From: Bacteroides caecigallinarum
GTDB lineage: Bacteria; Bacteroidota; Bacteroidia; Bacteroidales; Bacteroidaceae
DNA length: 64,000 nt
Direction: 5' to 3'
Assembly (NCBI RefSeq): GCF_016901995.1
Contig: NZ_JACJLE010000007.1
Span: 1-64,000 of the forward strand
The position numbers and the translations under genes were made by a program. The notes under the pieces are model-generated. The model saw nothing but the letters and a program-made list of their open reading frames with translations, had not been told where the DNA came from and searched no databases. Shown in pieces: positions 57,171 through 64,000 of the stretch (within the stretch, counting starts at the first letter, position 1; the number at the start of each line of letters is the position of its first letter).

Positions 57171-58928
57171 ATGATAATAAATGATATAAATTTCCTTTTC
57201 CGCAAAGTATTTGCAAAAGCGGATTCTTTTAATCATGCAGAAAAAACTTCTGATATAGATAAGGAAGCCAGTGATATTATATGTCATCAACTTCCCTCAA
57301 TATTCAATAATTTTTTAGGTAAAGCTTCAATCAATTATACAATAAAAGGATCTGTAGGAGTAGGAAGAGCTACAAAAACACCTTGGATTGCTATTATGGA
57401 TAAAGATATAACTCATTCCACCCGTGAAGGTGTATACCTAGTATTCTTATTATCAACAGATTATAAACATGTATATTTAACTCTAAATCAAGGAACAACT
57501 GTCCCTGGCCAATTTGGACCAAGACTGGGAATAAAGGATATAACCAAAAATACTCTACTTATCAGAGGCATCTTAAATAAAAGGAATGAAATTTTAAAGC
57601 AAGATGGAAATGCAAATATTGCCGATGAAAGATATAAGGCTGGAGCAATTTATTATACATTGTGGAATATAGAAGATGAAGAAAAAGGTCTTAAACTTTT
57701 AAACTTATATCTTGAAATTTATCAAGAATATAAAGAAGCAAAATATTCAGAAAAGACTCTTATGACAAATAATATAAATAAAGGTACCATTGTTGACACA
57801 AAATTTCGCTCATATATTACTGCCATCAAAACAAAGCCTTTCCTTTTGCTTGCTGGAATATCAGGTACAGGTAAAAGTCGCATTGTTCGTGAACTTGCCC
57901 GTGCTTGTTGGAATGAAGATTCTATTGAATACAAAGCCCAGAAACCTAAGAATTTTGAGATAATTCAGGTTAAACCTAATTGGCACGATTCAACTGAACT
58001 TATTGGATATGTAAGTCGTGTAAGTGGAACTCCCGTATATGTAATTGGAGATTTCTTAAGATTTATTACGCAGGCATGGGAAAATTTAGATGTACCTTAT
58101 TTTCTTTGTCTAGATGAAATGAATCTTGCTCCAGTAGAACAATATTTTGCAGAATTTCTTAGCGTAATAGAATCTCGCAAAAGTAATGAAGACGGAACGA
58201 TCACAACCGATCCTATCCTAAAGAAAAGTACGGAAGATTGGTATCGGGTATTGACTGCCGAACTCACAGGAGGCAATGAAACGTTAAGGAAGCGATTTTT
58301 GGAAGAAGGCATCACAATTCCACAAAATCTAATTGTAATGGGTACGGTAAACATGGATGAGACAACTTTCTCTTTCTCCAGAAAAGTTCTCGACCGTGCC
58401 ATGACCATAGAAATGAATGAAGTAGATTTGTATGCCGGACTGGACAGTAAATATGAGCGTATTGGCAAATTAAATAGTGACATGCTTATTGGTACAGCCG
58501 TAGAAGGTGTGGATGTGTATGCAGATAATGAGGAAGTTTGCAATAAGGTTTTAAGCTATTTGCAGGCTGTAAATGATGTACTTAATGGCACACCATTCAA
58601 GATAGCCTATCGTACACGAAACGAGTTCTTGCTTTATGTGGTAAACAATTTACCCTACAACTTGGATGAAAAAGGAAACGAATTCAGCGAAGATGAGGTC
58701 ATTGCAATAGCATTGGACGAAATAACAAGCATGAAAATTCTGTCTCGTATTGAAGGTGATAATACAAAGTTCAAAGATTCATTTTTTGAAAAGCTGATGA
58801 CTACCATCGAAACACAATTATTGATATTGACCGGAGAAGAAAAGAAAATTGAATCTATTTCTGTTGCCAAACTGAAAGATATGAAAGAACGATTAATATC
58901 ATCCGGTTATACAAGTTTCTGGAGCTAA
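57171..58928 (+). CDS. McrB-like GTPase/AAA+ protein with MrcB N-terminal domain
   Basis: A 585-residue motor subunit. Residues 1-195 resemble the MrcB_N/DUF3578 domain (PWIAIMDKDITHSTREGVYLV, VYLTLNQGTT), likely the DNA- or modified-base-sensing part. The AAA+ core has Walker A GISGTGKS (229-236, Lys235) and Walker B LDEMN (Asp315-Glu316). The GTVNMD motif at 391-396 matches the McrB family in place of the usual AAA+ sensor. It is expected to form hexamers that drive the nuclease partner encoded 25 bp downstream. Specificity is unknown. Confidence 0.9.
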   Translation: MIINDINFLFRKVFAKADSFNHAEKTSDIDKEASDIICHQLPSIFNNFLGKASINYTIKGSVGVGRATKTPWIAIMDKDITHSTREGVYLVFLLSTDYKHVYLTLNQGTTVPGQFGPRLGIKDITKNTLLIRGILNKRNEILKQDGNANIADERYKAGAIYYTLWNIEDEEKGLKLLNLYLEIYQEYKEAKYSEKTLMTNNINKGTIVDTKFRSYITAIKTKPFLLLAGISGTGKSRIVRELARACWNEDSIEYKAQKPKNFEIIQVKPNWHDSTELIGYVSRVSGTPVYVIGDFLRFITQAWENLDVPYFLCLDEMNLAPVEQYFAEFLSVIESRKSNEDGTITTDPILKKSTEDWYRVLTAELTGGNETLRKRFLEEGITIPQNLIVMGTVNMDETTFSFSRKVLDRAMTIEMNEVDLYAGLDSKYERIGKLNSDMLIGTAVEGVDVYADNEEVCNKVLSYLQAVNDVLNGTPFKIAYRTRNEFLLYVVNNLPYNLDEKGNEFSEDEVIAIALDEITSMKILSRIEGDNTKFKDSFFEKLMTTIETQLLILTGEEKKIESISVAKLKDMKERLISSGYTSFWS

Positions 58929-58953
58929 AACTGGAAAATATATGTAAGAGAAA

Positions 58954-60885
58954 ATGGAACTGCTTACTATAAAACATCAGGATTTTGAAATGATTGTCGA
59001 ATGTACAAAATTCGATAACATTTGGAATAAGGCAAAGAATAATGTGGGAGAAGAAAACTTATACTCCACTTATTCTTGGTCGGAAGGAGTTATGTCTGTT
59101 ATTTTAAGCAACCATATCGGTGAAAAAGTTACGATTGAAAATAGCCAACAAGCCCCTGCTGTATTTTTTGATAATACAGATTATCCTATTTGGATTGAGT
59201 TCAAGGACTATGTGAAGAAAGCACAATTTGGCTCCATTCTTCAAAATGAAAATGAGAAATTCACTTTTCGAAGACAAATATTAGCCGGTTTCCTTAATTA
59301 TGGCAATGAAGTTGGACGCAGTGAGATACAAATCATATATCAAGCAGGAACAGAAGTCCGTAATTTTGCCTTTTCTTTTGAAGTGTTAAGCACAAAGCTT
59401 AATTATCACGAGCACTGGAAAACTATTATAGAGGATATTGAGCAGGAGTACAGAATGCTTTCGCTGGATTATATGCGAAGAACATTCCATGGTTTTTCTC
59501 CAGATATAAGTGGTGAAACCCCGGAAATAATTTGGTGGAGTGTCTTCGCCAACGAACAAAAGAAATTTATCCAAGCATGCAAAAACATCATTGACCGCCC
59601 AAGACACCGTTTGAATGAAAAGGCATCATATAAACGTGCGGACAGATTGACGTTTATCCCATCTTGTATAGAAAACGAACTTGCAGAACATAGAGCTGAC
59701 AGCTCGCATTTATATCGTGTAGAAGAATCTGTACGGACAAATGATACACAGGAAAATAGATTTTTGAAATTTGCACTTATTCAAATTACAAAAAAATACG
59801 AGGCCCTGAAAAAGCGTATCGAAGTGATAAAGAATGCGTCTGATGTAATGAAAGAGGATATGCAAGCTACATTAGCAACCCTGAAACATTTACAACATAA
59901 TCCCTTTTTCCGTACAATTGGAATTTATAAAGGTCTGAGCCAAGAAAGTCTGGTTTTGCAGAAGGCTACCGGATATAGTCAGGTATATCGCACATGGAGT
60001 TTGCTACAACGTTCTTATTCTCTGAATGATGGCATATATCGTTTACAAACCAAAGATATAGCAACACTTTACGAGATATGGTGTTTCATAGAAGTAAGTC
60101 ATATAGTAAAAGAAAAGTTACATTTGTCTGATGAAGATATAGACCATAGAAACCGTATAGAAATGAATGGTTTATTTACATGGGACTTGGGTAAAGGAGA
60201 GCATTCACAAATTCTTTTTAAGAAAGACAATGTAGAACTGGCTGAACTCATCTATAACCCCAAAAGTTCGGAACGTGAAAACAGCTCTGTTGGCATAACG
60301 GATTGGGTTGTACCCACCGTTCCTCAAAAGCCGGATATTGTGCTGCAACTTACAAAGAATGATTTACAAGAAGGTATGAAAATTACTTACTTGTTTGATG
60401 CAAAATATCGCATTGACGGGAAAGATAGAAATGGTGTAGATGTTCCACCAGAAGATGCAATTAACCAAATGCACAGATACCGTGATGCTATCTATTACAA
60501 AGATCACAAATCAGAGGCATTGAAAAAAGAAATTATAGGAGGCTATATTTTATTCCCTGGCGATGGGGAATCTAAATATTTTGCAGATTCAAAATTTCAC
60601 AAGACTATAGAAAGTGTAAATATTGGCGCTTTCCCTCTTCGCCCCAAAGACAAGTATAACCGATTACTTTTGGAGCAATTTATTGAACAGCTCATTAATA
60701 TGAAATCGCATGAGACCATTTCCAATGTGATACCACAAAAGGGAACATTTGTAGAAGTCGGAAATAGAGTTCTCATAGGTCTTGTCACAAATAGCAGCCG
60801 TAAAGGATATTTGCAAAGTTTTAAGGATGGTAATGCCACATTCTATTATACTGGCAGTCATTTTCCTACTACTATTGCCCTGTAA
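58954..60885 (+). CDS. McrC-like DUF2357/PD-(D/E)XK nuclease
   Basis: A 643-residue partner of the McrB-like protein. The N-terminal 300 residues fit DUF2357, including VRTNDTQENRFLKFAL near residue 265. The C-terminal half has a PD-(D/E)XK nuclease core of the PDDEXK_7 type: Pro460-Asp461 in KPDIVL and Asp482-Ala-Lys484 in LFDAKY. Longer than E. coli McrC (about 350 residues), it belongs to the large McrC-like class. It probably cleaves DNA when activated by the AAA+ subunit. It lies 15 bp before a small ORF. Confidence 0.9.
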   Translation: MELLTIKHQDFEMIVECTKFDNIWNKAKNNVGEENLYSTYSWSEGVMSVILSNHIGEKVTIENSQQAPAVFFDNTDYPIWIEFKDYVKKAQFGSILQNENEKFTFRRQILAGFLNYGNEVGRSEIQIIYQAGTEVRNFAFSFEVLSTKLNYHEHWKTIIEDIEQEYRMLSLDYMRRTFHGFSPDISGETPEIIWWSVFANEQKKFIQACKNIIDRPRHRLNEKASYKRADRLTFIPSCIENELAEHRADSSHLYRVEESVRTNDTQENRFLKFALIQITKKYEALKKRIEVIKNASDVMKEDMQATLATLKHLQHNPFFRTIGIYKGLSQESLVLQKATGYSQVYRTWSLLQRSYSLNDGIYRLQTKDIATLYEIWCFIEVSHIVKEKLHLSDEDIDHRNRIEMNGLFTWDLGKGEHSQILFKKDNVELAELIYNPKSSERENSSVGITDWVVPTVPQKPDIVLQLTKNDLQEGMKITYLFDAKYRIDGKDRNGVDVPPEDAINQMHRYRDAIYYKDHKSEALKKEIIGGYILFPGDGESKYFADSKFHKTIESVNIGAFPLRPKDKYNRLLLEQFIEQLINMKSHETISNVIPQKGTFVEVGNRVLIGLVTNSSRKGYLQSFKDGNATFYYTGSHFPTTIAL

Positions 60886-60900
60886 AATCTACATTACTTC

Positions 60901-61158
60901 ATGCCTTACTTTAAAGGAGAAGGAATTTGTGATGTCTATGAGATAATAAGCATTAGAACTATCAAGTCAAGCGAAGCTAAACAAATAGAAGGAGATGAAG
61001 ATACTAATGACCTTCGTCTTGCTTTTGGATTGCGATACATTCGTAAACAATATGATAGCATTCAGTCCATAAATACAAGTAAGATGATAAATCACACGTT
61101 TATTGATACGACTTTTGATGAACTGGATAAAATTATTATAATGGATAAAGAATTATAA
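60901..61158 (+). CDS. Small protein of unknown function in the defence operon
   Basis: An 85-residue acidic/mixed protein (MPYFKGEGICDVYEIISIRT, LRLAFGLRYIRKQYDSI, FIDTTFDELDKIIIM) with predicted alpha/beta character and no recognised domain. It begins 15 bp after the McrC-like stop and ends 16 bp before the nuclease-STAND start, so it is almost certainly co-transcribed. It could be a linker, specificity or immunity component. No function can be assigned. Confidence 0.6.
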   Translation: MPYFKGEGICDVYEIISIRTIKSSEAKQIEGDEDTNDLRLAFGLRYIRKQYDSIQSINTSKMINHTFIDTTFDELDKIIIMDKEL

Positions 61159-61174
61159 ATTGTCAAACAAAGTT

Positions 61175-64000
61175 ATGGCAGTAAGTGATACAATAAGAGG
61201 ATTTAGGACTCAATTTCTATACACAATACACAGAGTAATAAACGATTGTGATTCTAGTTTGATATATGATCCTGAAGGAATTGAGGATTTAGATATAAAA
61301 AAGAATGGAGTTACTATTGAAACTATTCAAATAAAGAACTATAATAAAAAAATACAGCCATCAGATTTAACTTCACCAGCAGGTACAACATCTTTTTTTA
61401 AGCGTGCTATTAATACTCTGTCAAGAAACAATAATGCATACATACACTTTGTTTCATTTGGAGAGGTGGGTAATTATCTTCAAAACGCATCGTCACTGTA
61501 TGAATTTCTGAAGCATAACAAGGACAAAGAACTAAGAAATAATGCTAAACTTCTGTCTTCACAATACAAACTAAGTGTTGTTGACGAAAATACTTTGTAT
61601 AATGAAATTTCTACAAAACTAAAAGTTCAATTTCCTATATTCAATCCAGATAAAGAAATAAAGTACATGCTTCAATGGGTAAGTGAAAAAGCCGAAAGCC
61701 ATAACGATTTTACATATGAAGAATTTATAAAAGAATTACAATGCTATCAAGCTTTTGAGAACAGACAGAAGGTTGCGTTGAGTGAACTTGGTATTCGTAT
61801 AATCCCTCTATTTGAGCAGTCTCTTCATCTTGATACGAACGTCCTGAAGCAGCAATTCTATTCTGGCGTTTCTGTATCATCATGTCACATTGCCAATGAC
61901 TTAGATATAATTAGGTCAGAGAAAAATAATGCAATACATAATTCATTCAAAGAGAAAAATGTTGTTATCATTAATGGAGCTTCAGGACAGGGAAAAAGTA
62001 CTTTGGCCTATCGTTATATTAAGGACAACTGTGCATTAGCCTTTGAGATAATGTACTGTGATATGTATAGTTTGTCTAACTTACGAGCTACCCTAACCGA
62101 ATTGTGCACAGGATTAACTGTACCAGTTACGTTGTATTTCGATGCAAAACCAGCAGATGATTCTTGGATTTTGTTAGTTAAAACTTTTAGTGTAGTTAAA
62201 AATGTACGCTGCTTGATTTCACTTAGAAATGAAGACTGGAATCAATATCGTTCTAGACTAGGAAGTGAAGTCATGTATAAAGATATAGAAGTGACACTTA
62301 ACAAAGCAGAAGCGCAACTTATTTATAAAGCATTGTGCCAGCATAACAAGGGAATAATTGTTGATTTTGAGTCTTCTTGGGATAAACTTGGAAGCAATGT
62401 TCCATTACTTGAATTTGTATATTTCATTACTCAAGGTCAAGCTCTAAAGGACAAACTTACATCGCAATGGAATTTATTATCACAAAATGAAAAAACTGTA
62501 TTTGAAAAAATTATTACCGTTAATTTCTTCGGTGGTAAAATAAAACGAAAGTCCAAAGTTTTGCTGGAACATGGTTCATATTCTAATGTTCAAAATGCTA
62601 TTGAAAAATATATAGGAGAATTTTTTGTTGAAAACACTAATGGATTTTTATCAGAAGTCCACCCAATCAGGACTAGAATTTTGATAGAATCAATTTATGG
62701 AAATGATAGCGATACAATGATAGAAAACGCCTTATCTTTTTATTTCAAATCAGAAATAAACGATGCTCATTTGTATTTGCTCAATCTTTACAGAGAAGGA
62801 ATGGATACAAACCTGTTGATTTCTTTTGCTACCAATGAACCAATATTACCGGCAAAACAATTTGCAGGTATTGTTCGTGCTCTAATATGGAAAGGAACAG
62901 AAGAATATTTCAGCGAAAACCGCCATTTGATAGATCTGCTCAAAGAAAAAAGTGGTCCTATTTGGGAATTACATCTGCCCATAAACTTTACAGAAATAAA
63001 CATTAAGCAAAGTTTAGTTAATCTATTAAAATATTGCCATGAGGCACCTGATGTATCTAATATAGTTGATTCATTTCCTTCTCAGTATCAAATATTCCGC
63101 AGTCTAAATAATTTTATCAGCAACAAATTCACTGTCTCTTGTTCTTCTAATTCTGATTGGATAACTTTATCAGATGCTTTGTATCGTATAAGTCTAGGGC
63201 ATTCATCTTCATGTATTAAATTAAAAGGAGAAATAGAATCTACACTTTTAACTACAGCTGAAATTTCATCTATACTTCTTGGATTGAAATCATTAAAGAT
63301 AAAAGAAGATTGTTGGAATGCTCTTGAAAAACTTTTTATTAAGAAACTTAGAATAGAACAACTAATAACCAACTTTTGTATTTCGGATAGAAGTATTGAA
63401 GCAACTTGTTATCTTGACTATATTGGAAGAAATGATTGTTTGACAAATCATCAGCTGAAAGATTATTCAACAAACTCATATTTAGTCAGAATTATAGACC
63501 TGTTAAGAAGAGCGTTCCCAGACAAGGAAAGGTATCATGTAAAACTAGGTAAAGATGATTTGTCAGATATGATTATTGATTCAGAGAAAAACATTCAGAA
63601 ATCAAATCTGCCAATAGATGCTATGTATGAAATTAGAGCATGCATTGTTAATCAATATAAGAATAAAATTGGCATACCTGACAAAAAGAATTATGCTTCA
63701 AGACTCATGTCAATGCGAAAAGAAATAGTAACTGCAAATCAACGATTAATAAATGAAATAGCCACGTTTCTAAAAAAAGGAAAATTTAATCTTGAGAAAC
63801 TTGATGAAGCATATAAACTTTGTGTTTCTTCTACGAGCAAAGAAATTCCAGAACTATCTTTCATTTTTTCCAACGAATTTGGTTATGGAATAACAGATAG
63901 TTCCGATTGTGGAAAAAACAGTTCATGGGATGTATTTGTAAAACCTATAAAAGATTATGTGTCAAACCTTTTAGGATTCTATCGCCAAATTCCTACAGTT
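61175..64000 (+). CDS. Nuclease-STAND NTPase fusion, open at the window edge
   Basis: An ATG at 61175 opens 942 codons with no stop before the end of the window, so the C-terminus is missing. Residues 9-60 resemble a Cap4/DUF4297-type PD-(D/E)XK nuclease: GFRTQ, PEGIEDLDI (Glu37-Asp38) and ETIQIKNY (Gln52-Ile-Lys54). A P-loop NTPase follows, with Walker A GASGQGKST (268-276), Walker B VTLYFDA (Asp323) and a SLRNEDW segment with Arg351, as in STAND/NACHT proteins. The remainder (380-942) is a helical sensor-like region. The architecture suggests Avs-like sensing of a phage component followed by DNA cleavage, which is inference. It is AT-rich and 16 bp after the small ORF. Confidence 0.82.
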   Translation, partial: MAVSDTIRGFRTQFLYTIHRVINDCDSSLIYDPEGIEDLDIKKNGVTIETIQIKNYNKKIQPSDLTSPAGTTSFFKRAINTLSRNNNAYIHFVSFGEVGNYLQNASSLYEFLKHNKDKELRNNAKLLSSQYKLSVVDENTLYNEISTKLKVQFPIFNPDKEIKYMLQWVSEKAESHNDFTYEEFIKELQCYQAFENRQKVALSELGIRIIPLFEQSLHLDTNVLKQQFYSGVSVSSCHIANDLDIIRSEKNNAIHNSFKEKNVVIINGASGQGKSTLAYRYIKDNCALAFEIMYCDMYSLSNLRATLTELCTGLTVPVTLYFDAKPADDSWILLVKTFSVVKNVRCLISLRNEDWNQYRSRLGSEVMYKDIEVTLNKAEAQLIYKALCQHNKGIIVDFESSWDKLGSNVPLLEFVYFITQGQALKDKLTSQWNLLSQNEKTVFEKIITVNFFGGKIKRKSKVLLEHGSYSNVQNAIEKYIGEFFVENTNGFLSEVHPIRTRILIESIYGNDSDTMIENALSFYFKSEINDAHLYLLNLYREGMDTNLLISFATNEPILPAKQFAGIVRALIWKGTEEYFSENRHLIDLLKEKSGPIWELHLPINFTEINIKQSLVNLLKYCHEAPDVSNIVDSFPSQYQIFRSLNNFISNKFTVSCSSNSDWITLSDALYRISLGHSSSCIKLKGEIESTLLTTAEISSILLGLKSLKIKEDCWNALEKLFIKKLRIEQLITNFCISDRSIEATCYLDYIGRNDCLTNHQLKDYSTNSYLVRIIDLLRRAFPDKERYHVKLGKDDLSDMIIDSEKNIQKSNLPIDAMYEIRACIVNQYKNKIGIPDKKNYASRLMSMRKEIVTANQRLINEIATFLKKGKFNLEKLDEAYKLCVSSTSKEIPELSFIFSNEFGYGITDSSDCGKNSSWDVFVKPIKDYVSNLLGFYRQIPTV

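Overview
The window looks like chromosomal DNA of a Bacteroidales bacterium, probably Bacteroides, Phocaeicola or a close relative. Upstream regions repeatedly carry the Bacteroidetes -7 box TAnnTTTG, sometimes with TTTG 19-21 bp before it, and Shine-Dalgarno sequences are not evident. Phylum-typical families are abundant: HU-like DNA-binding protein, ECF sigma/FecR/STN-TonB receptor, DUF4249, GLPGLI, OMP beta-barrel receptors and DKNYY. No tRNA, rRNA or CRISPR array was recognised.

Layout. 0-6.8 kb: HU-like protein, pyridoxamine kinase, DKNYY protein, a pabB-pabC folate operon with a DUF454 membrane protein, a DUF2023/flavodoxin pair and a zinc-type cation efflux protein. 6.9-12.7 kb: a trans-envelope signalling locus (ECF sigma, FecR anti-sigma, STN-TonB receptor), a DUF4249 lipoprotein broken by one in-frame stop, a beta-barrel protein and a 37-residue lipoprotein. 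12.7-17 kb: acyltransferase, Crp/Fnr regulator and envelope proteins. 17-26.4 kb: a redox-stress-like region with two ABM monooxygenases, an SDR, two aldo/keto reductases, two AraC regulators, a TonB receptor, a CMD-cupin fusion and an exported flavodoxin. 26.4-31 kb: an outer-membrane receptor and a two-component system. 31-36 kb: acnA-icd-gltA, the oxidative branch of the TCA cycle to 2-oxoglutarate. 36-40.7 kb: envelope proteins, including a GLPGLI gene and a TonB receptor broken by an in-frame amber stop. 40.8-47.5 kb: a thiamine operon (TPP riboswitch, thiS-thiE-thiG-thiC-thiH, then thiF-like and tenI-like genes) interrupted by a four-helix-bundle gene between inverted repeats. 47.5-56 kb: prs, a B12-binding radical SAM protein, a FtsB-like protein, a DUF3791-DUF3990-DUF3791 cassette (toxin-antitoxin-like), dnaX and a queuosine operon (transporter, queC, queF) with a 4 x 22-bp hairpin repeat in the queF leader.

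56.8-64 kb: the most interesting part is an AT-rich, compact, five-gene putative anti-phage operon. It holds a small XRE repressor, an McrB-like GTPase/AAA+ protein, an McrC-like DUF2357/PD-(D/E)XK nuclease, an 85-residue protein of unknown function, and a very large protein that remains open at the window edge after 942 codons. The last has an N-terminal nuclease-like domain of the Cap4/DUF4297 type followed by a STAND/NACHT-type NTPase. A perfect 17-bp inverted repeat overlaps the operon's -7 box and is a strong candidate operator for the XRE protein. The arrangement reads as a McrBC-type DNA-targeting system joined to an Avs-like nuclease-STAND sensor under one controller. The assignment of function is inference from domains and order.
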